Source of the DNA: Wolbachia endosymbiont of Folsomia candida
GTDB taxonomy: Bacteria; Pseudomonadota; Alphaproteobacteria; Rickettsiales; Anaplasmataceae
Direction of reading: 5' to 3'
Assembly: GCF_001931755.2 (NCBI RefSeq)
Contig: NZ_CP015510.2
Location: 1,426,001-1,490,000 of the forward strand
DNA: 64,000 nucleotides
The notes under the pieces are model-generated. The model was given only the letters and a program-made list of their open reading frames with translations, did no database searches and had not been told where the DNA came from. A program made the translations under genes and the position numbers. Below, piece by piece: positions 1 to 9,352 of this stretch (positions are counted from its first letter, which is position 1; each line of letters opens with the position of its first letter).

Positions 1-147
1 AAATGTGTCTACTCTAGGATTCTTCTCATCATCGGCAGACCAGCGATAAATTTGGAATCGTCTGATGTTTTTTGCTCCAACAGGAATAGGATAAACTTTA
101 CCCTTTTTATTAATTTGAGAATTCTTGGGTAGAGAAAGCTGCACCAT
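1..147 (-). CDS. sdhB: Succinate dehydrogenase iron-sulfur subunit, N-terminal part (partial)
   Basis: The reverse strand encodes 49 residues from an ATG at 147 to the window edge with no stop. The stretch containing IPVGAKN, FQIYRW and DEKNPRVDT is typical of the start of alphaproteobacterial SdhB. SdhB carries the 2Fe-2S, 4Fe-4S and 3Fe-4S clusters of complex II, linking succinate oxidation in the TCA cycle to the quinone pool at the inner membrane. The cluster cysteines lie beyond the window. bamD lies upstream on the same strand with a 132-bp gap, so sdhB may have its own promoter there. Confidence 0.88.
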   Translation of the reverse strand, partial: MVQLSLPKNSQINKKGKVYPIPVGAKNIRRFQIYRWSADDEKNPRVDTF

Positions 148-279
148 GTTACTTACCTTTTGTTATCTATCGCTAAAATCCTTTTAACTTGTAAATAACA
201 TATTTTGTCAATATCCACTATATTTTTATTAGATACCCTTTAAAATTTTATTACCATCGCAGCACAAATCTTCTTCAAT

Positions 280-984
280 TTAAGCAGTAGGTTTTGAGTT
301 TTCTGCCAACATACTTTCATATTGCTTAGCCTCTGAATCAAGACCGAGAGCTGAATATGCTTTTACTAAATAGTTAATAGACCTAGGTAAATAGCTAGAA
401 TTTTTATAGCTTTCTATATTCTGAAGACGCTTAATAGCTGCCAAGTATTCACCACGTTTTAGGTAGAATTTGCCGATAGCGTATTCTTTCTCTGATATAT
501 GTTCTGTAACCAGTTTTGCTTTTTCCTTTATCTCATCTATATACTCACTGGCAGAAAAAAGATTAATATACTCTGTAGCAAGTTCTAAAGTTTTGTATGC
601 AGTTTGCTGTCCAAGTTGTACCTTATTAATTTGCATGTAATAAGATAATACCCTTAAATAGTACGCGTATGGCAAATTCTCACCATTTGAGTAGATATAT
701 ATATAATCATCTATACTACTTGCAGCACTGCCATAGTCACCCAAATTATAGCTGGCAACACCAGATAACAACTTTGCTTTCATTGCCCAATCAGACAAAG
801 GATATAAATCCTCAATTGCTTGAAAAGCTCTGATAGCTTGTTTGTATTTTTTTTGGTCAAAAAGCTCAACCGCTTCCTCATATAATTCAGCTTCAGTTTT
901 TTCAACATAGGTACCAACATCCGCATACGATTGCGTGAATAAGGAAAATAAGAGAATCAAATATACAATTGTCGTCTTATACAT
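280..984 (-). CDS. bamD: Outer-membrane assembly protein BamD (ComL-like, TPR)
   Basis: The 234-aa protein has an N-terminal hydrophobic segment (about residues 5-20) that looks like a signal peptide, followed by TPR-type helical hairpins such as YEEAVELFDQKKYKQAIRAF. This is the BamD/ComL/YfiO architecture and length. BamD is the essential partner of BamA in inserting beta-barrel proteins into the outer membrane. Family members are normally lipoproteins with a lipobox cysteine, but this protein contains no cysteine at all, so it cannot be anchored by N-terminal Cys lipidation. It may instead be held by BamA or by an uncleaved signal anchor (inference). Confidence 0.85.
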   Translation of the reverse strand: MYKTTIVYLILLFSLFTQSYADVGTYVEKTEAELYEEAVELFDQKKYKQAIRAFQAIEDLYPLSDWAMKAKLLSGVASYNLGDYGSAASSIDDYIYIYSNGENLPYAYYLRVLSYYMQINKVQLGQQTAYKTLELATEYINLFSASEYIDEIKEKAKLVTEHISEKEYAIGKFYLKRGEYLAAIKRLQNIESYKNSSYLPRSINYLVKAYSALGLDSEAKQYESMLAENSKPTA

Positions 985-1061
985 AGATCTTAAAATAAAA
1001 ATAAAGTATAGGCCTAAATATTATCTAAAGAAATAAATTTCTGAAATTCTTGTAGTTATCC

Positions 1062-2021
1062 TCAAATAGCACCTATTCCTCCTACTTCTGTTGGAGTGTA
1101 TCCACCTCGTGTATTACTACTAACGCTACCTAAGCCCAATGAAGTACCTTTTCCACTGACTTTCACATCAGTTAACTCTTTACTGTATGAATGTATGATT
1201 AGTGCGTGTCCTACAATCAAAAGCGCTGTGCCTATAAAACCTAAAGCTAGGCCAAAAGCAGGATTTAAGGATGATGCTAATGCCATTAACATTATCCTTT
1301 TTATTAACATTATAGAAGAACCAGCTAACATTAACTGAGCTGCAGGCATATTATTAGTAGTTTTTTCAGACTTTTCATCACTATCAATATGTTTTCCTTC
1401 TCCCTCTCCTTTTTCTGCCTCATATTCTTTACTTTTCTGGTATTCGCTGTAACAAAAAGCAGCACTTGTTATAAAGTTAAATAGATTAGAAGTTAAAAAG
1501 GCTGCATCTCCTATCATGCTTTCTTCTAATGTCTCGCTTACTATGCTGGCTACAATAACCAATATAGTTAAAACAGCATCGGCGCAATTCATGTAGTCAC
1601 CAATGTTATAAGGAACGTCTTTCCCCGCTTCTTCTGCTATTTTTCCATTTTCAAGGTCTCTCAGTTCTTGTTCTTTTTGTGCTATTTTTCTATTATTATA
1701 AATTAAATATAGAATACACATAATAGACAAAGCCATAAAAGGAAGTATAGCATAGCTTAATGCACAGCCTATTGTGCTGAGCAAAACCCATTCACTATAC
1801 ATTGATGTGAGCTCAACAGCCATAAATGCTGCAAATGGTACCATTGTGGCAAGTGATGCATATTGTCTATATAGCTCTCTTTTTTTTAGCGTTAATAATT
1901 CTTCCTCTAGCTCTTCTTTTTTGACTTCTTTATCAACTGCTGGCCAAAAATCTCGAAAAAAATCTTCCATTTCACTTTTAGAAGAAAACCAATCTTTAAA
2001 GCTATTTGTGATACTAGTCAT
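1062..2021 (-). CDS. Multi-spanning membrane protein of unknown function
   Basis: I do not recognise this 319-aa protein. It has an acidic/basic N-terminus (KKEELEEELLTLKKREL) and about six hydrophobic segments in three groups (roughly residues 55-108, 145-195 and 230-277). A highly charged loop near residues 198-222, rich in E, K, G and D, separates the second and third groups. The C-terminus is glycine- and serine-rich. No catalytic motif is visible. The next feature upstream is an IS element on the other strand, so the gene is probably transcribed alone. Such charged multi-TM orphans are common in Wolbachia accessory regions. Confidence 0.6.
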   Translation of the reverse strand: MTSITNSFKDWFSSKSEMEDFFRDFWPAVDKEVKKEELEEELLTLKKRELYRQYASLATMVPFAAFMAVELTSMYSEWVLLSTIGCALSYAILPFMALSIMCILYLIYNNRKIAQKEQELRDLENGKIAEEAGKDVPYNIGDYMNCADAVLTILVIVASIVSETLEESMIGDAAFLTSNLFNFITSAAFCYSEYQKSKEYEAEKGEGEGKHIDSDEKSEKTTNNMPAAQLMLAGSSIMLIKRIMLMALASSLNPAFGLALGFIGTALLIVGHALIIHSYSKELTDVKVSGKGTSLGLGSVSSNTRGGYTPTEVGGIGAI

Positions 2022-2216
2022 ACAAACCCAATTAACTTATAAACTATATATATTATACAGGATTGTAACTATTTAGTCAATTTCATGAAGATGTTAACTC
2101 TTTCTTAAGAAATTCAATAAATCTATTACATAACCTTTATTTAAGTGAAAAACCGACAGCCCTCTCCTGTGCCATGCAAGTAACGTGACATGTTGTCATT
2201 CGCGTGCTTTTTTCTT

Positions 2217-2235
2217 GTCATCCCAGTGCGTGACA
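2217..2235. repeat. Left half of a palindromic repeat (WPE), ending in the 9-bp target duplication
   Basis: The left arm reads gtcatcccagtgcgtgaca. Its last nine bases (2227-2235, tgcgtgaca) recur at 3329-3337 just beyond the IS. Joining 2217-2226 to 3329-3347 restores a full palindrome of the family seen elsewhere in the window (for example 42029-42055). Confidence 0.85.
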
Positions 2236-3328
2236 GGCTTTGTTGCATAGCTATGGAGAAAAAAGCTGGAAGTTACTGACTAAATTCATTATAAAACAGG
2301 CATTTAACCGACAAAGGAAAAAGATGCCAGTCAAAATGAAAGTCAGTAACCAAAGTGAATATAACAAATTTCTTCAAGAAAGGGGAAATATTTTTCATTA
2401 TATCAACGACGCCATTGAAAACTGGCACGAAAGTAGACCAAAAGTAGCAGGTGGAAACAACATTTACAGCGATAAAGTTGTGATTTTAGTTCACATAATA
2501 ACCTATCTTTTCAGAATTGGCTTGAGACAAACAGTGGGATTTATAGCAGGATACCTCGAACAAATAGGAAAAAGCCTACAAGTCATCAGCTATTCACAGG
2601 CCTCAAGAAGATTTAAAAAACTGAATATTAAGATTAATGACAACAGGGTTGATAAAAATAATATGGAAAATATTGAAATTGCTATAGATAGCACTGGTAT
2701 TGGCATCTATAACACTACTGCTGGCCATAACAAAAAAAATAATGAAGTGAGACAATACAGAGGGAGAGAACAAGCAAGAAAAATGCATGTAATGTTAGAT
2801 ATAAGCAGCAAAAAAGTTATGGATTTAAAATACACTGAACTATATTATCCTGACCACTGGGCAGCTAGTAAGCTGATAAAAAATGATTATGGTAAAATAG
2901 AAACGTTATATGCAGACGGTGCATATGACAGAGCCATGATTTATCAGCAATGCTACAAACTTAAAATAAAAACGAAAATACCACCACAAAATAATGCAGT
3001 AGAGCATCAGAATTTGGATTATATGGCCCAAAGAAATACTGCAGTTAGGTTAATAAGATCGTTTGATGGATATACAATAGAGAGAATAAAGCAGTGGAAA
3101 AAGGAGGTAGGGTACGGAAAAAGATCCTACATAGAAGCATTCTTTTCGCGATTAAAGCAAATATTTGGGTTTAGTTTTAAGAATAAATCTGAGGTTAATC
3201 GTGAGAAGGAACTGCTACTCAAGTGCTATTTGCTGAATAAATTTACCGATATAGGTATGGCTACATTTCAGGTAGCCTCATGAACTTATCATATACTACC
3301 TGCTACCGACTAGCTATGCAACAAAGCC
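2236..3328 (+). mobile_element. Insertion sequence, IS5 family, IS903 group (complete)
   Basis: The element is 1093 bp with perfect 18-bp terminal inverted repeats, ggctttgttgcatagcta at 2236-2253 and its complement at 3311-3328. It is flanked by a 9-bp direct repeat, tgcgtgaca (2227-2235 and 3329-3337). The ggctttgttg tip and the 9-bp duplication are hallmarks of the IS903 group of IS5. A single uninterrupted transposase gene fills the element. Intact ends, gene and duplication suggest a recent and possibly still active insertion. The target is the centre of a WPE palindrome. Confidence 0.93.
2324..3283 (+). CDS. IS903-type DDE transposase
   Basis: The gene encodes 319 aa from the ATG at 2324, which has an AAAGGA ribosome-binding site 5-6 bp upstream. 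The reading frame stays open back to a TTG inside the terminal repeat, but the IS903-like start (SNQSEYNKFLQERG) fits the ATG. The DDE residues are visible: D in IAIDSTG, D in LYADGAYD, and E in RSYIEAFFSRLKQIFG, the last matching the IS903 motif with its downstream R and K. The protein catalyses cut-and-paste transposition. No frameshift or internal stop is present. Confidence 0.92.
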   Translation: MPVKMKVSNQSEYNKFLQERGNIFHYINDAIENWHESRPKVAGGNNIYSDKVVILVHIITYLFRIGLRQTVGFIAGYLEQIGKSLQVISYSQASRRFKKLNIKINDNRVDKNNMENIEIAIDSTGIGIYNTTAGHNKKNNEVRQYRGREQARKMHVMLDISSKKVMDLKYTELYYPDHWAASKLIKNDYGKIETLYADGAYDRAMIYQQCYKLKIKTKIPPQNNAVEHQNLDYMAQRNTAVRLIRSFDGYTIERIKQWKKEVGYGKRSYIEAFFSRLKQIFGFSFKNKSEVNREKELLLKCYLLNKFTDIGMATFQVAS

Positions 3329-3347
3329 TGCGTGACACTGGGATGAC
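3329..3347. repeat. Right half of the interrupted palindromic repeat, starting with the target duplication
   Basis: tgcgtgaca (3329-3337) is the right-hand target duplicate. It continues into ctgggatgac, the complement of the left arm at 2217-2226. Confidence 0.85.
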
Positions 3348-3389
3348 AAAAGGCGGTCTACTTGGATAACAGAGAGCTTTGTAAGAAAT

Positions 3390-3932
3390 TCAATCGATTT
3401 GTTTTATGCCAGCCACAACATAGTTATAACCGGACCACATAGTGATAACTGCTGCAATCCACAGACACATCTCACCTATATGTTGAGCTACTTCGTAATT
3501 ATCAATTATTAATGCTACTACAGCAGCCATTTGTAGAAATGTTTTTATTTTCCCAGCTTTGCTAACAGGCAAGCTAACATTTGTAGCTATAAGGAATTCC
3601 CGTAAACCTGAGACCAATATCTCCCTACAAACAATGATAATTGACGGTAATATTGTAAAATCATTTATTTTTTGTTTGTAAACCAACATAATTATTGTTG
3701 AGACTACTACTAATTTATCAGCAATCGGGTCAAATAGTCTACCGAACTTTGATTGCACTTTCCATACACGTGCTAAATAGCCATCAAAAAAGTCTGTAAT
3801 GCATGCAAATATAAAGATTGATATTGTTATTAAATTCGCATATTTATTTTCTATATAAAAACTTAATATTATTGCTGGTATCGCAAGTACACGTGAGATT
3901 GTAAGCAAGTTAGGTAAGTTTTTCTTAAGCAT
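3390..3932 (-). CDS. pgsA: CDP-diacylglycerol--glycerol-3-phosphate 3-phosphatidyltransferase
   Basis: This 180-aa integral membrane enzyme makes phosphatidylglycerophosphate, the committed step to phosphatidylglycerol. The CDP-alcohol phosphotransferase signature is complete: DFFDGYLAR, then FGRLFDPIADK eight residues later, giving the D-G-x2-A-R-x8-G-x3-D-x3-D pattern with its metal-binding aspartates. About five hydrophobic segments follow the family layout and the length is normal. The start MLKKNLPNLLTISR is typical. It is transcribed away from the malic enzyme gene and appears monocistronic. Confidence 0.93.
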   Translation of the reverse strand: MLKKNLPNLLTISRVLAIPAIILSFYIENKYANLITISIFIFACITDFFDGYLARVWKVQSKFGRLFDPIADKLVVVSTIIMLVYKQKINDFTILPSIIIVCREILVSGLREFLIATNVSLPVSKAGKIKTFLQMAAVVALIIDNYEVAQHIGEMCLWIAAVITMWSGYNYVVAGIKQID

Positions 3933-4074
3933 TCAATATAATTTTACCGAGTATGTTAGATTTATACAGGAGCATAGCGCAATCCACAAGCTAATAGTTT
4001 GCAATTGAACATTTCTAAAAATTCCATATACTTAAAAAATTATTGGCCACGAGCTTAAATATAAGGACGTAATA

Positions 4075-5400
4075 ATGAGTGATGATTTAGACAGCACTAC
4101 GAAACAAGAGGCACTTAAATACCACAATAGAGGCAATAAGCCTGGTAAGATTTCTGTGCTCCCAACAAAGCCTTTATCTACACAGTATGATCTGTCACTT
4201 GCTTACTCTCCTGGAGTTGCAGCTCCATGCCTTGAAATAGCTAAAAATCCTGAAGCAGTTTATGATTATACGGCAAAAAGCAACTGTGTTGTAGTCATTT
4301 CAAATGGCACTGCAGTGCTTGGGCTTGGTAATATTGGCCCTCTTGCTTCAAAGCCTGTAATGGAAGGTAAAGCTGTTTTATTTAAGCGTTTTGCTGATAT
4401 TGACGCTATTGATATAGAGGTAGATACAGAAAATATAGAAGATTTCATAAATGCTGTAAGATACCTTGGGCCAAGTTGGGGAGGAATAAATCTTGAAGAT
4501 ATAAAATCTCCAGATTGTTTTATAATAGAGAAACGTCTAAATGAATTGATGGATATTCCAGTCTTCCATGATGATCAGCATGGAACTGCAGTAGTAGTTG
4601 CAGCTGGTATGATAAATGCCCTTGATATAATAAATAAAAAAATAGAAGATGTTAAAATTATTATGAACGGTGCTGGCGCAGCTGGCATAGCTTGCCTTGA
4701 AATACTCAAATCTATGGGTGCTAAAAATATAGTGCTTTGTGACAAGCAAGGAGTAATCTATACAGGCAGAAAAGAGGACATGAATGAATGGAAAGAAAAA
4801 TATGTAGTTGATACTTCTGAACGCTCTTTGCTTGATACAATAAAAGGTGCTGATGTATTTATTGGGTTATCTGCAAAAGATGTATTAAATGAAGAGATGT
4901 TAAAAAGCATGAGTAAGGACCCAATTATTTTTGCCCTTGCTAACCCTGATCCAGAGGTAAGACCTGAGTTTGCCAAGTCTGTGCGACCTGATGCAATAGT
5001 AGCAACTGGTAGATCAGATTATAATAATCAAGTTAATAATGTAATGGGATTTCCATATATATTTAGAGGAGCGCTTGATGTACGCGCAACAACAATCAAT
5101 GCTGAAATGAAAATTGCAGCTGCAAACGCAATAGCGAAACTTGCACGTGAGCCAGTGCCAGATGAGATATCTGCAGCCTATGGTGGTCGTAAAATGAGTT
5201 ATGGCCGTGAGTATATAATACCGACTCCATTTGACCCCAGATTAATTTCTATAGTATCTCCTTCTGTCGCAAAAGCTGCAGTTGACTCTGGTGTTGCAAA
5301 AAAAACAATACAAGATTGGAATGAATATGAAAATCAGTTAAAATCTCGCCTTTCTCGTGTTCTTGATGTACTGAATTTACTAGCTTCACTACATGGCTGA
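4075..5400 (+). CDS. maeB: Malic enzyme (oxaloacetate-decarboxylating), short form
   Basis: The 441-aa enzyme oxidatively decarboxylates malate to pyruvate using NAD(P). The N-terminal malic domain shows YSPGVAAPC and GNIGPLASKPVMEGK with the catalytic lysine, and the metal-binding stretch VFHDDQHGTA. The Rossmann motif GAGAAGIACLEIL follows at about residue 200, then ALANPDPEV. The E. coli MaeB type carries a C-terminal phosphotransacetylase domain of about 300 aa. That domain is absent here, with a clean stop after the malic domain. In an obligate intracellular bacterium that lives on amino and dicarboxylic acids, this enzyme would feed pyruvate to PDH, whose E2 gene lies at 27771. NAD versus NADP preference cannot be read from the sequence. 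Confidence 0.9.
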   Translation: MSDDLDSTTKQEALKYHNRGNKPGKISVLPTKPLSTQYDLSLAYSPGVAAPCLEIAKNPEAVYDYTAKSNCVVVISNGTAVLGLGNIGPLASKPVMEGKAVLFKRFADIDAIDIEVDTENIEDFINAVRYLGPSWGGINLEDIKSPDCFIIEKRLNELMDIPVFHDDQHGTAVVVAAGMINALDIINKKIEDVKIIMNGAGAAGIACLEILKSMGAKNIVLCDKQGVIYTGRKEDMNEWKEKYVVDTSERSLLDTIKGADVFIGLSAKDVLNEEMLKSMSKDPIIFALANPDPEVRPEFAKSVRPDAIVATGRSDYNNQVNNVMGFPYIFRGALDVRATTINAEMKIAAANAIAKLAREPVPDEISAAYGGRKMSYGREYIIPTPFDPRLISIVSPSVAKAAVDSGVAKKTIQDWNEYENQLKSRLSRVLDVLNLLASLHG

Positions 5401-5419
5401 AGTGCGTGATACTGTACAT

Positions 5420-7228
5420 CTAGATTGCTACATCGACACTGTCAGTCAATAATTCAGTAGTATGCACTTCTCTCAAGGCAGTCAATGTATCCATTTTAGG
5501 GTCATTTTGCTTCTCTCTACTTACTTTTTCACAAATCTCTGCAATGCCGTAGCCTATTAATGCACCAGCAACGGTAGAAAATACTGCAATAGCGGCAATA
5601 ATAGGCAAAGTAGCAGCTCCTGCAAAATATGCAATAGTTGCTCCGATAATCGTGCCAACAATTGCACCAACAACACCCATAATCTCTTTACTAAAGCTTT
5701 TATTATCATAGACGTTTGACTTGCTTTGAGGTCTGTGATGGGTTGTTTGTGGATTTGACGGTGGTATACTTTTTTTAGGAGTATTATCTACAGATTGTGC
5801 TATTTGTTTAGGCTGTTCACTTTCATTCTGTGTTTGACCACGATTATCACATAAAGGAACAGCAGGATTAGGTATTGGTGCCTTAGGTTGTGGTTGTTCG
5901 TAATATTCTGTGGCTGTTGTTGTAGTAGATTTTTGTGTTCCATCATATAAGTCAAATCTACTGGTAATGCGTGACTGCAGCTCGTGATCCATGTCATCCT
6001 TTCTATCAAACAAAGCACTTAGTGCTAAGTTTAACCTTTCCTTATCATCTTGTATGTTATCTAAAAATTTTATTATAGCGTATTCATCATCTTCTTCAAT
6101 TTTTACATTAATATTTTTACGTTTTATAAATGCCATATCAATATTATAATACCAGGGGTCAGTATACATTATATGTATTCCACGAGAAACTACTTGATTA
6201 GCAGTCGGATTCAGATGAGAATCAACCTTTTCTGCTGTAATTTTAGCACCATTTTGTAAACATTCTCCAGGTGTACTTACAAGAGGGTTTTGGGCTTCTT
6301 CCGTTGCAGGTTCTGTTTCAGTTTGATCTTGTGGTAACTTCACAGTATTTGATTGCTTTAATACCGGTTCCATAAGGTCTTTAATATCGCACAATATTTG
6401 TTCAAAATTCCCATGATTAATCCTTAGCAATGCCTCCACGCAAGCTCTCAAGTCCTTTACATGATCAAGCGTTTCCTGATTAATGGAATACAAATAACTG
6501 CCTACAATACAATTATTAATTCCAATAAGCAGTTTTATATAGGTATCATTATCAAAGTTATTTTTTGCATAAATAATTAAATTCCTTAATGCTTCTAGTT
6601 TGTCACTATACTCCTCTTTGGTATTTTGTTTAGCTGTCTTTTCATCTAAAGCGGCATAAGGAGATTCAGGATTTGTCTTTCGTGAGCTTTTAGTTCTTGA
6701 TTTCTTTTTGTATTTAATTTCAATGCCTTCTATAAAATCGTCAATTTCTTGAGTTATTTCTATTTGCGTCTTTTCAGCAAAATATTTGACCAATATAATA
6801 TGACCGTTTATCCTATTGACTGAATTTTTAGGTTTATTCTCAGTATAATGTTTTAATTCTTTTATAATTTTTTCAGGATTATGAAAATGCTGAGCAAGAC
6901 ATTTTATAAGCTTGAGGTCTATTTCTATATCACTTTTTAGCCACCATTCATCTTTAAGTTGTATAAGCTCTTCTTCTAATTCACTAATATCTGCTTCTAA
7001 TTTTTCTATAGCCTTGTTAGGCTCTAGGGATATTAAATGATCGATCCAGTTATACCAATCATACTCAGAATTATCTCCTGATAATTGATTGCTCTCTGCA
7101 AATTGCACTCTTCCTTCCTGTAACCCTTCCTCTTCTGAAGATGATAATTTTTCTTGACCATTAGAATGAGTAAACATACTTGCTGTATAATTATCGAACA
7201 TATTCTTGATATAATTAACGAACATCAT
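5420..7228 (-). CDS. Unknown 602-aa protein with C-terminal glycine-zipper membrane hairpin
   Basis: I do not recognise a family. The N-terminal two thirds is charged and helical, with a likely coiled coil near residues 78-98 (EKLEADISELEEELIQLKDE). A basic patch (KYKKKSRTKSSRKT, about 172-186) is followed by more helical sequence. A Pro/Gln/Thr-rich disordered stretch spans about 425-505. Near residues 515-560 lie two membrane segments with small-residue repeats (GAIVGTIIGATIAYFAG and AGALIGYGIAEI), a glycine-zipper look. It ends with a short charged tail. It converges on malic enzyme with a 19-bp gap. The build (large soluble part plus terminal TM hairpin) is seen in candidate host-interaction proteins, but that is inference. 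Confidence 0.6.
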   Translation of the reverse strand: MMFVNYIKNMFDNYTASMFTHSNGQEKLSSSEEEGLQEGRVQFAESNQLSGDNSEYDWYNWIDHLISLEPNKAIEKLEADISELEEELIQLKDEWWLKSDIEIDLKLIKCLAQHFHNPEKIIKELKHYTENKPKNSVNRINGHIILVKYFAEKTQIEITQEIDDFIEGIEIKYKKKSRTKSSRKTNPESPYAALDEKTAKQNTKEEYSDKLEALRNLIIYAKNNFDNDTYIKLLIGINNCIVGSYLYSINQETLDHVKDLRACVEALLRINHGNFEQILCDIKDLMEPVLKQSNTVKLPQDQTETEPATEEAQNPLVSTPGECLQNGAKITAEKVDSHLNPTANQVVSRGIHIMYTDPWYYNIDMAFIKRKNINVKIEEDDEYAIIKFLDNIQDDKERLNLALSALFDRKDDMDHELQSRITSRFDLYDGTQKSTTTTATEYYEQPQPKAPIPNPAVPLCDNRGQTQNESEQPKQIAQSVDNTPKKSIPPSNPQTTHHRPQSKSNVYDNKSFSKEIMGVVGAIVGTIIGATIAYFAGAATLPIIAAIAVFSTVAGALIGYGIAEICEKVSREKQNDPKMDTLTALREVHTTELLTDSVDVAI

Positions 7229-7397
7229 TTTATTACCTACTTAACATCATTAGTATATATTTCAATATTACCTAAAATTTTAACATTTGTCAATTGAGGC
7301 ACGCACTGTTTGAAATAAACTGACAGCAAACAACAAAAACTTTACAGAGTGGCAGTAGTAAGGTTAACTTACTGCAACTATAATTTATGGGGATGTA

Positions 7398-9314
7398 ATG
7401 AATGATTATCTTGCGCTACTGAATCCTGAGCAGCAATCAGCTGTAACTAATATAGATGGACCAGTTTTAATATTGGCTGGTGCAGGGACAGGAAAAACAA
7501 GGACGATCACTTCAAGAATCGCGCATATAATTAAAAATAACTATGCCTTCTCTGACGAAATATTAGCAGTAACATTTACAAACAAAGCAGCAAATGAAAT
7601 GGTGTCCAGGGTCTTGGAGCTAACAAACACGAATATACCATGGCTTGGCACTTTTCATGCAATTGCAGCAAAGATTTTGCGCCAGCATGCAGAAGTTGTG
7701 GGATTAAACTCCAATTTCACAATTATTGGTGTGGATGATCAATTACAGGTGATAAAAAATATCGTTAATGAAATAAGCCCTGATAAGTTATCAGAGAAAA
7801 ACAGCGCCATTATGAATATAATTCAGAAATGGAAAGAGAAATGCTGGATGCCATCTGAGGTCGAAGATGTGCAGTCGTTTAGATCAGTATATGTAACCGC
7901 ATTAAAGGTTTATCATCAGTATCAAGAGAGACTACAATTTTTAAACTCTGTCGACTTCGGTGACTTGCTCCTATATAATATACAGCTCTTCAATAAAAAT
8001 ACTGAGATTCTATCTTATTACCAAAATAAGTTTAAATATATCATGGTAGATGAATACCAAGACACAAATGCAATACAATATCTTTGGCTGAAATACTTAG
8101 CAAAAGAGCATTCGAATATTTGTTGTGTTGGAGATGATGACCAATCAATATATAGCTGGCGTGGCGCAGAAATTGAAAATATTTTAAGATTTTCTGATGA
8201 TTTTAAAAACGCAAAAACCTTCAAGTTAGAATGCAATTACAGGTCAACATCTCACATACTTGCAACTGCATCATATATTATTAATCATAATAAAACTCGC
8301 TTAGAAAAGGCACTGTGGACAGCAAACGTTGAAGGAGAAAAGGTAAATCTCATAAAGTTATGGGATGGAAAAGCTGAAGCAAGATTCATAAGTGAACAGA
8401 TATTAAAGCTTAATCAATTCAGATTTAGTGACATCGCAGTGCTAGTCAGAGCTACTTTTCAAACTAGAGTTTTGGAAGAGTATTTTATGAAATATTCAAT
8501 TCCTTATAAGATTATAAGCGGTGTAAAATTCTATGAACGTCAGGAAATTAGGGATTTAATCGCATATCTAAGACTTATTACAAATAATAATGACGACCTT
8601 GCTTTTGAAAGAATTGTAAATCGGCCAAAAAGAAGCATCGGAGCCACAACTCTAAGAAAGATATATATAGCTGCTCAGGATAACAAAATTTCTTTTTTTG
8701 AAGCAGCAAAAATTCTAGTTGCAAATAATCAATTAACAGAAAGAATTAAATTCTCACTAAACGATTTTTTAAATAAAATTGAAGATTGGAGGGAAATAGT
8801 AAACACAAAAACACTTTCTGAATTTATTGGAACAATAGCAAATCAATCAGGATATATTGAAATGCTTGAAAGTGAAGGAGTAACGGGCTTAGCTCGAATA
8901 GAGAATGTAAAAGAGCTTATCTCATCCTTAAAAAACTTTGATGACGCGACAGCATTTTTAGAGCATATAAGTCTAGTGATGGAAGTGGACAACATGAATA
9001 GTGATGACACTGTATACGTTATGACTCTTCATGCAGCAAAAGGGCTTGAATTTCCATGTGTATTTCTACCTGGTTGGGAAGAAGGGTTATTTCCACATCA
9101 AAGATCTTTTGAGGACAAAACTGGCAAAGCTTTAGAAGAAGAAAGAAGGCTTGCGTATGTTGGCATAACCAGGGCAAAGAAAAAATTAATCATTTCATGT
9201 GCAGATAGAAGGGAAATTAACAATCAGTGGCAACCGATGCGCACTTCTCGATTCATAAAAGAATTACCAAGGAATAATGTTGATGTAATTAAAAGCGACA
9301 TCGCTTATTGTTAA
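7398..9314 (+). CDS. uvrD: UvrD/Rep/PcrA-type ATP-dependent DNA helicase
   Basis: The 638-aa superfamily 1A 3'-5' helicase shows all core motifs in order: LNPEQQSAV (Q motif), AGAGTGKT (Walker A), VTFTNKAANEM (Ia), VDEYQDTN (II), VGDDDQSIYSWRGA (III), CNYRS (IV), VMTLHAAKGLEFPCVF (V) and LAYVGITRAKK (VI). It acts in nucleotide excision and mismatch repair and in clearing replication obstacles. It is about 80 residues shorter than E. coli UvrD, lacking most of the variable C-terminal extension. An ATG follows GGGATGTA. The assignment to UvrD rather than Rep or PcrA is by general similarity only. Confidence 0.88.
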   Translation: MNDYLALLNPEQQSAVTNIDGPVLILAGAGTGKTRTITSRIAHIIKNNYAFSDEILAVTFTNKAANEMVSRVLELTNTNIPWLGTFHAIAAKILRQHAEVVGLNSNFTIIGVDDQLQVIKNIVNEISPDKLSEKNSAIMNIIQKWKEKCWMPSEVEDVQSFRSVYVTALKVYHQYQERLQFLNSVDFGDLLLYNIQLFNKNTEILSYYQNKFKYIMVDEYQDTNAIQYLWLKYLAKEHSNICCVGDDDQSIYSWRGAEIENILRFSDDFKNAKTFKLECNYRSTSHILATASYIINHNKTRLEKALWTANVEGEKVNLIKLWDGKAEARFISEQILKLNQFRFSDIAVLVRATFQTRVLEEYFMKYSIPYKIISGVKFYERQEIRDLIAYLRLITNNNDDLAFERIVNRPKRSIGATTLRKIYIAAQDNKISFFEAAKILVANNQLTERIKFSLNDFLNKIEDWREIVNTKTLSEFIGTIANQSGYIEMLESEGVTGLARIENVKELISSLKNFDDATAFLEHISLVMEVDNMNSDDTVYVMTLHAAKGLEFPCVFLPGWEEGLFPHQRSFEDKTGKALEEERRLAYVGITRAKKKLIISCADRREINNQWQPMRTSRFIKELPRNNVDVIKSDIAYC

Positions 9315-9352
9315 AGTGTACACATCAGCAAGAGCTATTGTACTTCCCATAG

